A DNA stretch of 64,000 bases from NCBI RefSeq assembly GCF_003073045.1, contig NC_037592.1, positions 42,961,760 through 43,025,759 on the forward strand, read 5' to 3'. Below are positions 33,001 to 48,000 of the stretch, piece by piece (position 1 is the first letter of the stretch; every line of letters begins with the position of its first letter). The position numbers and the translations under genes are program-made. Below the pieces are notes generated by a model. The model had not been told where the DNA came from. It saw only the letters and a list, made by a program, of their open reading frames with translations, and did no database searches. The stretch comes from Pomacea canaliculata (Eukaryota > Mollusca > Gastropoda > Architaenioglossa > Ampullariidae).

Positions 33001-36000
33001 AATAAGATTGAACTTTGTACTTGAGAGCTACATTCAGGGTGTCTTTGATTTTCAGACTAACATCTTTCAGCATGTTATGTCTCAAGAAACCTGGGATAGT
33101 GTTTTAACTGAAGAGCAGAGGAAACATCTTGAAGTGAGTTGTCTTCTGTGTGTGTGTGTGTACAGATATTTGAGTGCAAGCAAGGTAGTATGTTTTGGGA
33201 CACATATAGAGACACTGGCATCAATTTCAGAATATAGTCCTTGAAAGCTATCTATAACAATGTATTGATCGGCCATTAGGACTGAATGAAAACTACAAAA
33301 GTGAATGAAACAATTTTTAGCCTAAATTTGGATGCATTGATTGACACACATGCATGTTGATAGCATTTGTGCAGATTTAAAAAAGGATAGCTGGGAGTGT
33401 ATCTGGAGTGAGAGGGGGGAGAGTGTATGCATGTGTATGTGTTGGGATACAGCAATAATAGTGTGGTTTCATTTTGTTACAGAAGTTTTTACCATCTTTT
33501 CCAAAGGATATAGATGCTGAAGAGAAGAGTAAAACCATAAGGTGAAGTCCATTAGAAGTTCAAAAATGAAAACTAATGATGAGCTTTATAACCTTGTTCT
33601 TCCCTAGATTTGTGTATTTTGATTTTCTTAGTCATTCCCCCACCTCTCCTGCATACATTTATTTACCAAATAACACATTACTTGCAGGACATTTTTCCCT
33701 TCTTGGTAGAAAACGAAGTATTCCATAATGACTGTTCTAAAAATGTGTAATGGTTTGTTCTAGTCTTAACCAGGTAATATGCAAAAGCTGAAACCATGGT
33801 TGTACAACTAGAAACGTGCAGCAGGCTGCTGCTTAGATCTGTGTAGTAATTCCTCCAGAAAGTTCCCATGTTTCAAGAGTTTTAAAATAAACAAAAGTTT
33901 AGAAGCTTGTGTAGGTGTCAGTGACCTTGATTTTGGTTTTTAAAAAAATAAACATGATGACAAGAAATGAAGATGGAAGAATTTAAAATGTTTGTACTAA
34001 TATTTCACTGTGTCTGTAGGAGGCTGTTTCTTGGAGAAAATTTTAAGTTTGGCAACCCTCTCATGCAGTTTCACCAGAAAGTAAAGGGTAAGGGAAAAAT
34101 TACTTTTGAAAATATTATGGAATGATTGAGGCAAGACGCAACTCTGAAATTTGATGAAAATCTTAATTTGTAGTCATTTTGGCATTAAATAATTTTTATG
34201 AATTTATACGATTATGGCAATTGTGTGTGCAGTTTGTACTTTTTATGAAAAAAATTGATTTTCTTGATGAAGGAGCTGTATGTTTATTCCTACTACCAGT
34301 CTGCCCTTGATGATTGAGAAAGGTGAGCACAGAGCTCTGTATCTGATGCTCGCAAACACTGCAAATGCTATGCAAGACAACAATGGCTAAAATGTCAAAC
34401 AAGAAGTGATGAGAGATAGAAATACTTATGATGAAGATGAACACTGAACTTCTAGATGGTTAAAAAATATAATACTTTAATTTTTGCAAACGCCATTTTT
34501 AATGACTTTTTTGCAACTTAATTAACATTTGAACTCAAAACAGCAGCTTTGCTCATTTTACAACCAAAAAAAAAAATCGTTTACTTTACCAAGTTGTTTG
34601 TACTTATCTCAAGATAAGGAAATGTAGATCTTTCCTTTAGTTAGCAGTGTCAAGATTGTGAGTTTACAACAGAAAAAAAATCCTTTTAAATCTGCTTGTT
34701 TGGGCAACAGTTGAATAATGTGTAAAAACAGTATTTTTCAAAGTTTCATTCAAGGACCAAAAAGATGAATCAAAACAAAAGTGATACAATATTATGCAAA
34801 TATTTGGGTTTAAATTTTTGAGCCAGGGCTTACTTTAACCTCCCAGGTAGTACTTGGACTTTATGTTACATGTGGGTTAGATCATGTTATCCAAGAATTA
34901 CTTAAATATTCCATAAAAGTCCAAGCTGAGGGTGAACTATTTTTACTTAACATTCCAAGCTAAAGTAATATTGGGAATTAATGCCAAAAATTGTTTTAAA
35001 AACAATGTTTTCACCTTGAAATAGTAGTGCATCCTGTTAGAAAAAGCAAGTATGGTTTAGATTTCTACACTTTACAGGTGGACATCACTCTTTGCAGGGT
35101 CATCTTCATTGTGTTGAAAGAGATTTCACAATTTCCTTTGCTTTTGTACATTCCTTTTTAGCAGTGTGTGCTCTAGCAAGATAAAGACTCAGTCTGAACC
35201 TTTGGTGGCTAGTTAATAGAGAATAGGCTGCTTGCTGACAATCTCTTGCCCAGTTTATATACTGTAGTATGAAGAAGGTAACTGAAGGCATATTTTTGTG
35301 ATTTTGTTTCTATAATTAATATGAGTCGTAGTTTTATCAGTCAACCTTTTTGTGCGCTCATTCTTTTATCTGCAAGATATGTGAGTATTATTGCATAAAC
35401 TTTGTCACCTCAGATGGCTACTTGTCACCTGATATTGCCAAGTATTCAAGACTGTGTCGCAAGTTCAAGTATCGAGAATACAAATTTTCTCAGCAACAGT
35501 TTTTCTCAAAGCTCTTGAAAGAGATTTTAATATCTCGCCAGGTAATCATTTTCATTTTAGTAAATTAAATTACTTTCTGCTTGGCAGAAGGGTTGGGTGA
35601 GAAAAATTCTGTGAATGAATGTAGGTGTTTATTTCTCATTTCAAGGATCAGGGTTCTGCTTAACGAATGTTATAAAAAGACAGTGTTGAACTACAATGGG
35701 TAAGAAGTGTGCAGTTATCTATCGCCAGGTTCTTCGATCAAGCTGTAGCTATGATTTTGTATTATGAACAATTTTTCGAAGCATTTGCGAATAAATTGAA
35801 ATAGATTTTAAAATTTGTTTGTTTTTTGCAACAGTGTGCCTTGGGGCAAATTAATGGGCTGCCTTCAGACCAGCCACTTAAATTTCATCATTCACCTCCA
35901 AAAGATCGTCATAAAGGGATCGACTATCGTGTGAACAAAAACTATTTAAGGTAAAGCTTGATGATCTAGTATCCATTAGTCTGACTTGAGCATGTTCAGT

Positions 36001-39000
36001 AATCTGTATATTTTAGGGATGGTGATGTTTCTGGGAAATGTTTTACAAGCAAATAAACCAGACAGTGCTTGAATTCTCAAATCCATATATATGACGGAAA
36101 GTTGAGTTACTAAAAATACTGTTGAAGGACCCTACCTTCCCACTTACTGACGTTCATAAGATTTTGTTCAAATGTGCATATAGCATCTTTGCTGCTGGAT
36201 GTTTGTACAGGACAGTTCATGATAAAAACGTTCTATTTATTTTCTTACTATTATCTCTGTGGTGTAAATGTTATAAAAACAGATGAAATGTTCTTTGTGA
36301 TGTTGCTCAGAATTCTGAAAGAGGCTAGAGAAGAATGTGGATTGGAAGACACATCTTCAGAGGAAGAAGACAGCATCAGTAAGTTTCTTTTGTCTGGTTT
36401 TGTGGGTATTCTTTATGGATCATTTGAGAGGGAGGAAATCTTAGCAAAAGTGTAAAACATAATAGTTTAAGTTTTTTTTTTCACTACTCAAAATGTTTCC
36501 AAATGTATTTGGTATACTGCATTGTATTTATTTTGACGTGAAATGCAGTTTTATGTGCAGTGGAAATGCTGCTGTCATATTCATGCCACATCCCACCTCT
36601 AAAGGTTGATGGGCCCCTATTCTAAAGCAAAATTAAAATGTGTAATAGGTGAGAAGAAATTCAAAGCATCTAATGTTTAAAATAGAAGTGTTCTTCAGTC
36701 GATTGGCTTTTAGAACATATTAGCAGTTTCATGCCGGATTTAGGGGTCTGTTTCTGTATCTTCTTTTGCACCGACACATAATAGCTGACTATTTAGAGAC
36801 CCTGGTGGGTGGGTGGTAATCCCATACAAAACCTGTTCTGCACAGACATCCTTCTGTGACCATCCATTTACAGTCGCCATACTGTGATGTCAGTTATGTT
36901 TTCACCTACGTGTTTATTTTACAGCAGTTGACTTTTGCTGACTCCTTTCAGTTTGTGTCTTTATAGCCTGATCTGTGTTGAACGTTATACAGGTCCTGTA
37001 CAGAGGAGCAGAAGGCAGTTGTTTAAATCTTTGGGGCCTATTCCTTCCCCTGAGCCAACTACACCTAGTGTTGTAGCCACCTTTGCTAGCAAACCGTCCA
37101 CCCTGAATGGGGATCTGTCAGGTAATTTCATAGTTTCTGTCATAGTGTTCTGTTAACCTTTGAGAGGTGTTGATGTCATTGTATTAGTGCTGGCATGTGT
37201 GGCAGTGCTGTTTATATTGGATTTGATGGTGTGAAAACTTCATTTTACCAGATCAGAAATAGATCAAAAGAAATTCAGAAAACCTCCAAATGAAAAACCT
37301 TAGAAAAGCATGCAGCTTAGCAATTTAAATATTAACATCTGCCTTAAAAATGGCTGTGCTTTTTGTTATTTGTCAAAGGTTTATTCAGTTTAAAAAAGGA
37401 TTATGTTTCAATCATTGACCAAATTACTGATGTATTAAGATGTACTTGTATCTTTCCTAAAACATGAACATATCAGCAAGAAGTTAAGGGCAAATCCTTC
37501 CTACAAAAATGCAGGCTATTGGTGGATGTTGAACACAAGAGCAGGGTAAGGATGAAAGGTGACAGGAGAATGTTGGAACAAAGAAATTGATTGCTTTCTG
37601 TGAACTTGGCAGGAACAAATAACAGCAAGCGACCACGACCAATCAGCCCCGTGGAGATCCAGGAGGAGGACTACAGAATTTTGCTCAAGAACCACAAACG
37701 CAAAAAGCTGGAGTCAGCAGTGAGTTGATAAGTTACAGTTGAAAGGGGCTGAGAGAACTAAATGAGAGGGAGGAGGAGAAGAAGAAAGTTGTGATGATGT
37801 AGACTTAAAACACAAAAGCTCCTCTGTTACAGAGATGCTCTTGGCACACAGACAGAAATTGGACAAACAACCAAAATGAGATGGGAAAGGGGGGTATAGT
37901 GTGAAATGGGAAAAAAAGATATTTGTGATTGGTGGAGTTTGCAATTCACCAGATAAATAGCTAAGTTGTCAGCACTTGGTGGTTTATGTATTTTTTATGT
38001 GTTTTTTAGATATATTTATGTGTCATGTCTCCTTCTCCTCTTCTGTATCTTGATCATCATCTTTAATGGTTTTAGAGTTGGATCAGGTTTGGTTTATAGG
38101 TGTGTGCGCATGTGGTTACTTGTAAGAACACTTGAGGTTCTTAGCTGTTTCCCTCCTGAGTGTTCATGTTGTTTTAGTGTTGGTGATATGACATTGAGTG
38201 AGTATAGAATTAATGTTAGTCATTTGTGAATGACTCTGTATATGGCTATCTGTTGTGAAATAAGTTCTTATGAATATTTAGATGTTGGTGAGTTAATTTT
38301 ATTTCCAGGATGGATTCATAAGTTCTTGGTTGCTATAGTTTTCATTTGATCTGATTATTTTAAAAATTATTGGGATAGTTATTTTATTATCTGGGTAATT
38401 CCATAAACGAATAATATTTAATTTTTGTTTATATTTTTTCAGGAGCTGCCAGAATTGGATACACAAACTGTTACTTTGCAGGACATACTGATCAGATGTC
38501 AGGCCAACAAGAAGGTCACAAAGTCTCCTACACGTGAGTAACTTCTTAGCTACCAGGTCACAGGCTGGTATGAACTACCAGATTATAGACCGGCACTTAT
38601 TTATTCATTAATTGTGTAAGTTACTGTAGGTTCTTGTAACTGTTTCTGATATTTACTTTCTTCCCCCATCTCTGTTCACAATCAGCTTCTCATGTTTTGC
38701 TTGTGTGGATATTCCTCCATTTTGGAGAATTATTCATCACAGTCAATGGTTTTTAGAGAAGCGAGCATCATTTATAGAATCTTACCAAAGAAGGATTGCA
38801 TTTTTGAGATACATTTTTAGATGTACTCATTGGTGTTAGTAGTCTTGTTGACATTTTGTTTATGAATGTACCTTGATAAATGTCTTAAAATTATTCATCT
38901 ACATCCAAAAGACTTCCTAACAAGCAGGCAAAGGAAACTTAAGCTAGGATTTCTGACAGGCAAAGAAAACTGCAAACTTTTTTAGAAGAATATCAGTGGA

Positions 39001-42000
39001 ATAGTGAAAAAACAAATGACAGTTCAAATTAATTACATTGTTGGTTTTAGTTTTACTCCAATTCCTTTCTAGAACCTTTCACGAAAAGACTGTTATGTTA
39101 CATTGTTATTATGTTATAAATATTAGAGGTAGTTCATGACAGTTAATGTTCAATATTAGTATGATTGTGACTCTGTCTTCATAGTAAATTCCAGGTACCC
39201 TCTGATCTTGAAATACCATTGAAAATGTGTTACTCTGTCAGCAGCTAGTTGTGAGCCTGGCCATGAAGTCACAACCACAAACACCCCGCAGTCCAAGAAG
39301 AAGCAAAGAGTTCGAGAGAAAGGGGATCGTAAGATAAAAAAGAAACTGAAGACAGAGAAAGGTCTAGAAACAGCTGATGCTGCAGATGTCAGTCTTTCAT
39401 TGCCATCTAACAGCAGCGCTTTAGATGTCCACACAGCTCTTCTGACCCATCGTGATGACGATGGTGTGCCTGATTTCCCATTGCCAGAGTGAGTGGTCCT
39501 GATTCACCTGTGGGAAAGAATTCTTTAGTTAATGAAATTGATAGATAACATGTTCTGGGTATTCAAAATTTTTGGTGAATTGTCATCACATTTGATGAGA
39601 ATATTATACATATGTTAAAGACTGAATCAATAGCATCAATGGAGAACTTTGATTTTTACAACAGTGATTGTAAGATAACCTTGAGTGGAAAGTACACATG
39701 TCGATATGGTCTCCAAATCAAATGTTATGCATGGTTTGAACAGGTGCAGATATGCTTACATTGAAGAAATTTTTGCATAATTAGTTTTATAGATCTTTGC
39801 TACACGAAGGTGTCTACTGATATGGGTTTTGTGTGCAGTACATTGCCATCACGTCTAACAATGGGACAAGCAGACAGTTTCTTCAGTCTACTTCGTGACG
39901 TGATCTGTGATTTCACTGACAGCAAGGCCACCACTGCTAAGGTAACAAAAGTCCAAACAATTTTCTGAAGAGCAAAGAGGCAGTGATATGCTTTGCCATG
40001 TCTTTTGATATATGAAAATGTTAAACAGATGACCTTAATGCTGATGAGCAAATATCATAAATAAAAATGCTGATTTTTTTCTTAGTTGAAATGAAAACGA
40101 TCCATGGGAAAATAATGTCATGTCTGATTTAATCCAAAGTTGGGAGAAAAAAGGCTGAACTGAAATATTCAGGCTTTTTTTTTTAAAGCTTTCAGTCTCA
40201 GATTCTGATATCAACGCAAATTTTATTTACTAAACAATTCTGAACAAATATAGTAGCCCAGTTTATGTATAGCATCTATATTCTCTTCTGTTTGACACGA
40301 TCCACCACTTTTACCCGACAATATCTGTTTTACCAGTAGAGGTCCCATCAAATAAATTATTTACTGAGAAGTTTTAGGTAGAGGCCATAAACCACTATCT
40401 GAAAGTAGCCGATTTACCCAGCTTGGGAGGGTAACAGTTTGGCTTCTAGTTCGCATAAATTGAGCCCTGTTAAATAGGGGACTGGTGGAGAGACTACAAG
40501 TTAACCATTATCATTTGTTACTTTTAGGTTTTATTATTGCATGTCCTGGTGCTGGAGCTGAACATGTCATTCTTCCAGTGGAGTATGGCAGTGTAAGTCT
40601 TGAAGTGTCATTACCAAGAACATGTTGCGGTTTAACCAGATTAAGCAGTCTGTGTTAGCATGTTCTTTGCCAAATCTTCAGAAAAATATTTCATGTGCTG
40701 TGCAGCTGGAAGAACGAGTTCGAGAATGGCAGGAGTCTCCAGCCAGTGCCCTTAATTCCTGGGTCCACCAGCAGGAGAACTGGGTGGACTGTGTAGTCTC
40801 TGCTCTCAAGTTCCTGTCAGGAGATGTTCTAGGTAATTTTTCTGATCCTGACAGGCAATATTTTGAAAGGATTTTGAAATATTTATGTAAACAGTAATTA
40901 AGTTTTGAAGAAATGATTGTTTTTCAGGATAACATGAAGAAGAGTATAAACATGAGAAAGGTCTCAGAATGTTGTACCTAGAAGTGCTTTTAAAGGCTAC
41001 TGAGACAGGAGAGAGGTGTCCCTGAGATGCATTTCACCTCCACTCCACAAAGATGGCTTGGGTCATCCTCATACAGTCTGATTGTGAAGAAGATTTTACA
41101 GAATGTAAATCTTTTATAGAATTCTGAGGTTCTCACTCCTCCATAAATGTATTGAGGGGTTTGGAGTTGGTTTTTTTTTCATTGGGTGGTGGGGGTGGTG
41201 GGATTGACAAGTTCATGAGCTGTAATGAGTTTAGCAAGATATTATGGAAGAGTTTTAATGTGTTCAAACTTTTGTGGCAAATCAGGCCTTAGCATGGAAA
41301 ACTTTGTGCCTTTCCTGGACTACAAAGAGCGAGCCCAACAGTGGAAATGGATAGGAGCAGGCAGGGACAGCAACCAACATCTTGCCCCACTGTTTTATCA
41401 CTGGATGAAGCATAAGGATGCTGTTTGTTTAGATGGACTTGGTGCTGGCCAGGGCTCTCCACCACCAGTCAAAATGTAAGTATTACATACCCAGAATGTA
41501 GATCTTTCCGAGCCTGAATGCATAAAAATGGCCAGAGAGTTGAGAGGGAAGCAGAAATTGAATTGCCTAAAAGACTTGAAGCATCTTCTTTTGTAAGAAT
41601 GTGAATATTAACCCTTATATCACTTTGCACTTCTGCTTTCTCATTTTCATAATAAAAGTGAGGATTTATATAGTGCCTTTCCAAAACATTTTGCTCAGAG
41701 TGCTTTACATATATCATATATAGACTACATCATAAACAATCATACTTTTACAACATACACTCATACACAAAGAAAATTACAGACACGTGTTATGCACACA
41801 CAGGGTCACAGTAAAGTTGTCATTCTGAAAAAAATGCATCTAAAGTTTAAATTTAAAGGTGGTAAGAGAATCAGAGTGACAAAGGCTGATAGGTAATCCA
41901 TTCCAAGTTGATGGGGCTTTGTAGAAGAACAATCTCTGTCCATACTTCTTTTGTCTTAGTGGGACTCGCAAAAGCTTTGTGTCAGAAGATGAGGCATATA

Positions 42001-45000
42001 AATGTGAGTGAGTTCAGAGAGGTAACGAGGGCCAGTGACAGAAACAGCAGAGTAAGTAAAACTGGAAAGTTTGTAGGCCATATGACCAACGACTGGCAGC
42101 CAGTGAAGACAGCGAATGATAGATGATATACTTTCACATCTAGATGGTCTGCAGATGAGGCAAGCAGAGTTATTCTGGATTGTTTGAAGTCTGTCAAGAA
42201 GATACTTGGCAATTCCAGCTAGAAGAGAATTACAATAGTCCATCCTCGATGGCACAAAGGCACAGATGAAAGTTTTGGTTGCATTGGTGGTGAGATAATG
42301 ACGAATGATACTGATCCTACGAAGTTCAAGGTAACCATTTCTGCAGACATGAGAAATATGCTGATGAAAAGTCCAGTTCTTATCAAGAATGACACCCAAG
42401 CTGGGGACAGAGGCAGAGAAATGAATAGTTGAGCTGAGAAAGAGAAAAGGATGACTTAGAAATTTCTTTGGACGAGTTCAGTCTTGTCGTCATTCAGTTG
42501 CAGTCTGTTTGTTTTGGAGTATCCAGGACTTTACATCACCTATGCATTCTTGTGTCCGCTTCTTTAGTCTAAAGAGTTCAGTAAGTGGAGCTGACTGACA
42601 CAGCTGTGTATTATCAGCATGTCACATGTGACATGGCATGGAGTGACATAATGTGAGAGAGAGGGAAGGTATATAACTCAAAAAGTATTGTACCCAATAC
42701 AGATCCCTGCGGGACACCATGTCTCAGGACAGAAGCATCTGAGTGAACACCATTCACACACACAGTTTGGGTTCAGTCCATGAGATAGGATCAATACCAG
42801 GACAAAGTAACATCATGAATACCAAAAGACTGCTTCTTTGTAGAAGTATAGAATGATCCATGGTATCAAATGCAGCTGACAAGTCTAACAACACCAGAGA
42901 TGACACGTCATTGTCAGCACTTTGGAGCAGATCATTTACAACCTTTAGAAGTGCAGATTCAGTGCCATGGCCTTTTCTGTAAGCCGACTGGAATAGTTTA
43001 AGATGATTTAGCTCCACATGTACAATAAGCTGGGAAAATCTTTTCCAGAACCTTAGACAGAAAAGACGGGTTTAAAACTGGTCTATAATTGCTTAAACTG
43101 AACTGAAGAGGAAAGTGCATAGATGTGAGCGAAGCATTAATAAAATATATATGTGGTAACAGGACATCTAGACCAGTGGTTCTCAAAGTATTTCAGACCA
43201 TGGGCCACTTTACTAAAGTAAACAATACAGAGGACCACTCAGGACTGTGAATTTCAAATTTAAATTGCTGCATTTGTTGCATTACAGTTCAAATATAAAT
43301 GTACTTTTATAACAGTAGTATAGTCATGTTTGCATAACATTTCATTCTAAGCTGAAACAGGGCTAAACTGGAAGCTTTGTACACACCTGCCTCGTTTTAA
43401 GAGTTAACTGGAAAAAAAAAATTGTCTCCAAACAGTCCAGCAATACAAGTTCATGGTAAGTGATAAGTAAGTGGTAAGTAAGCCTTGGTAAGTGAGCTTT
43501 TATGCCAGCGAGCAGTTGGGCATCGATAAAATTAAAACTCGTGTGAAATCATCACTAGACTAATTAACGTATCTGGAAATTTAAACATCACTTTGCTGAC
43601 ATTTGATGGCGGTCAGCCACGAACCACCTGACTTATGCGTGCGGCCCACAAGTGGTCCGCTGACCACACCTTGAGAACCACTAGACTAGACAATCAAAAA
43701 AGCAGAGAGAATGAAATAGTGTTTTGGGGCTGCTCTTCAAATTTCCTTAACAAACTGCTCACTAACTGGCTCAAAACCACATAACATAGGACCATTCTAA
43801 ATTGTATCTGACACAAATGAAGATGCAACAACTTTTGGCATATCGATACAGGCTTATTGGTGAAGAACGCTGCAAATTTCTGTGAGAGATCTTGAGAAAA
43901 AAACACTGATGGGATTGGAGTACTAATGGTTTTGCCAAGCAGACTGTTGCTGTCATCAACGTCATAATTTTCCTGCTTCTAAAATTTTGCTTAAGAGCAA
44001 TAAAGCAAAAATGTAATGCATTCCTAATATAATTCTTTTAAAATCATTTAAAACTTTGCTTAGAAAATTGTTGTAGGGAGGGACAAATCTAACATACAAA
44101 GTATGTTTTTGTCTCCAGGAAAACAAATTTTGTTGTGCGACCAACAACAAATGCAGAGAAAGCAGCTTTTCGTGAACAGGTGGGTCTTGGAATATATTGA
44201 AATGAAGGTAAAGAGTGAGGGGCTTAAAGACTTGCATCTTCTTTATTTTAAAAAAAAGTAAACAGGTAAATGTAGTCATGTAACCTTAGTGTGGTAGGGG
44301 AGTAAATTTTAGCACCCTCACTTATTTCAGGGCCATCTTAATGTTCAAGTGGTAAAGAGTAAGATGTTATTTCAGGGCCATCATTTGGGTCTTTACAGAT
44401 CAGGAAAAACTTGAAGTCAGTATACAGTGGAACCTCGGTTAACGAACTTAATCCATTCTGGAGGGCTGTTCGTTATCTGAAATGTTCGTTATCCGAAACA
44501 ATTTTTTCCATAAGAAATAAAGGAAATAGATTTAATTGATTCCCAGCCCCTGGTGACTCGCTAATATTTTAAAGTTACAGGCTATATAGGTATTTGTTTT
44601 AATGAGAACAGTTATAATTCAATATAAATGGAGTTAAATAAACATAAAAACATTAACGAAAGCATTTAAACATCAGAAAACTTGCCGTTTTGACGGCGTG
44701 GTTGAAAGCAGATGTGGGGAGGATGGGGTGGAATTACTGATTCCCCCTCCATGAGCACACGTGACATTATAAAATTGGGGGTGACTTCCCTTTTCTGTAG
44801 CTTTGAGGTTAAAGGAAAAAACTTGTCCAGTGTCTGTTCCTTCTGCCTTTTTTGTAAAACTCTTTGGTAATACGACATCACATATCCGACAGACGCATGC
44901 CACCTTCATACTTTGAAATCATTTCCTTTTTCAATTCATTTGTTGGCCGCTTCCTTGTCATTATCTCAGTACTATTGCTCTTTATCTTCTTTGTAGCCAT

Positions 45001-48000
45001 TATTGTGGATTATCTTCTTAAAATAAAGCACAACAATCACTAAATAAGAAGAATGCGCACAGGTAAGGAACGACCAATCGTAACTGTGTCTCGAGCGCGA
45101 ATGATTATATGCTGGTCGGTCACGTGTGGTTCACGTGGCTGTTCGTTATCCGAAATTTTGCATGCTATCCGAGACAAACTTTTGACGAAAGTTTTGTTCG
45201 TTATCCGAAATATTCGCTATCCGAGGCGTTCGCTAACCGAGGTTCCACTGTATTTTGAAAAATGATTTTCAGTCCCCAGAAAAGTCAGTATTTCAAGAAA
45301 CTCATTAAAAGACACGAAAAAGTCAAAAATATTTGCTTAAAATTATGGTAAATTTTTGAAGCATTAATTTTTTTTGGACTGAATTGGCTTTTTTCAGATT
45401 GAACAAGCTCACATTTTATTTTTTGTATAAGCCAGAAATAGAGCCATGTCTGCAAAATAACTTCCCTGCTGATTTGACTGTCACCATTAGCACTGGCATT
45501 GTCATCCTCTTAACAGTGTTCACAAAGCAGACTTTAATAAGCTGTGGGTTACAGATAAAAAAATATATAACATTTTGGCCTTGGCTTTAAGAAGTGAAGG
45601 ACAGCAAATTCAAATATAAATGTAATTTTTGCGGAAAGGAAGGAAAACTTTCAAGCATGAGTATCGATGCTGTACGTAGTCAAATGGAAAGCAGCAGACA
45701 CAAAAGACTCCTTTTGTCAGAAAAATCATTGGTGACGATGACTGTAACTAGCTTTTTTTTCTGATTCTACTATTTTCTGTGGTATTTCCTGGTGATATTA
45801 AAAAAGAGCACTTGAATAATTTTGTATCTGTAGACAAATAGAAGTATGTATTGATTACCTCTGAAAGTTCCAAAATATACTTGTGATATGAGTGTGTGAA
45901 GTGGATGAATGAAGTTTATTCTGGGAAAAGTCAGTATTCTGTTTTTGTCATAGTAGTACAGACTGTGGCCTCACTGCCTTACCTTTCTCAGTAGAGTCGG
46001 GTTCCCAAAGTGCTAAGTAATCATGGTACAAGGATCACTTTATAATAATGAGAGAACTTTAGGTGTGCCCTAAGTGTTAAAACCTAAAAATTTTAATGAC
46101 TTTTATGGACCACAGTGCAGGAGAGAGATTATGTATGTGTTTGTGTTTTTATGTATGTATGTTGTGCTGTCAGGAGGCAAGACGTTTGAGAGCCCTCATC
46201 GTGCCTTTACCTACCAGCTTCATGGTTATGAGTCTGTGGTGGGGCCAGTGAAAGGAGTCTACAACAAGGAGAGTGCCATGACCAAGGCACGAGAACATGC
46301 TCTTCTTGTCTCCGAACGTCCAGCCTATGTCACCATTCTGACATTAGGTATGAACAGCCTGAAAATGTGTATATGCACATGTTAACATTCTGATTCTTAT
46401 CGATTTGTAACAATGCTGCTGCATAATATATAACCAAGAAAATATTACTTCACAAAGAGCTGGGCGTTGGGACTTGTAATTCATTTTGCTTGTGGTCGTG
46501 TCTGTGATAGTTCGTGATGCAGCAGCGCGACTTCCTAATGGAGAGGGGACACGAGGTGACATTTGTGAGCTGCTGAAAGATTCACATTTCCTGGCTCCAG
46601 GAGTCACAGATACACAGGTGAGTCATTTCATTTCAAGATTTATGTATGTCTTTTTTCTATCAGTGACGTGTATTACAGGAATGCTGTATATATACTATGC
46701 CACCAATCATGCCAAGTCCCAACTAATGTGGTTCTGTCTAGAACATGCATGTATACATGCCGTTTCTGGGACTGGTGTTCAGTGCCTCTCTGAACTCTCT
46801 CCCATCTATACACCCACTTGACTTCGTTCATCTTCTGACACCAGGTTTCTACAAGTCCCACTAGATTTGACAAAGACTTATGGACAAAGGTCTTTCTCCA
46901 AACAAGCCCCATTGACTTGGAACAGATTACCTGTCATCCTTAGTCATTCTAATTTTCTTTCTTCCCTTAAGTCTAAACTTAGGACGCATCTTTTCCAAAC
47001 TATGGCTTGACTGCGACCCTGTCCTCACCATGAACATGTATATAGTGTGTCTGTAATTTACTTTATGTATGAGTGAGTGTATGTTGTAGAAGTGTGTCTT
47101 TTATATGTGAATATGGGTGCATGGTTGTTGATTTAGTCTGTATTTTATTTATGTAAAGTGCTCTGAGCAAATGTTTAGAAATCCTCATGATTATTATTAT
47201 TATATTATAAACTTGCTGCATTCAAATTTGACCAGACAAGTAGCATGCTTAGATTCATCATGTTTATGAGCAGAGTTTACTGTAAATCTAATGTATGTTT
47301 GTTCATATAAATGTCATAGTCGGGATTTTGTTTTTGTGGATGAGTTAGAAGATTCTCTATCTATTCCTCTTCGTGCATCAGGTTGCACATAAGGCCTCAA
47401 CCAGAGTCCGCCACCAATGTCGATCAGCTGAAACCCTCTCCAGGTGACCCCATGTCCAGCCCTTTCCTTTCATCTCCCTTTCCACCGTTCTCCTCCAAGT
47501 TTCCTTTGGGCGGCCTCTTTTTCTTCGGCCGTCTGGAGTCCATTGTAGGGCGACTCTGGAAAGGTCTGCTGTCTGCTGGCGGAGCACATGTCCAATCCAT
47601 CGCCAATGCCTTCGTTGAACCTGCGTGGTGATGGACTCGGTTTCAGTTCTTCGATGGAATTCTTCATTGGTGATGGTGTTTGGCCAAAAGATGTTAAGTA
47701 TGCGCCTGAGGCATCTGTTTTGGAAGATGTCAAGCTTGTTACTGATGGTTTTGGTCATCTTCCATGATTCTGATCCGTAAAGGAGGGTGCTGATCACATT
47801 TGACTTGAAGATTCTCAGCTTGATCTTCTGACTGATGTTTGTTGCCTTCCATGTGCTCCTGAGTGAGGCGAAGGCCTGGCTGGCTTTCGCCAGTCGGGCT
47901 CGAATCTCCACCTCCGCATCTCCGGTGTTTGACATTTTGGACCCAAGATAGGTGAAACTGTCAACTTCCTCAATCTCTTCTCCATTTAGTTTGATGCTGT

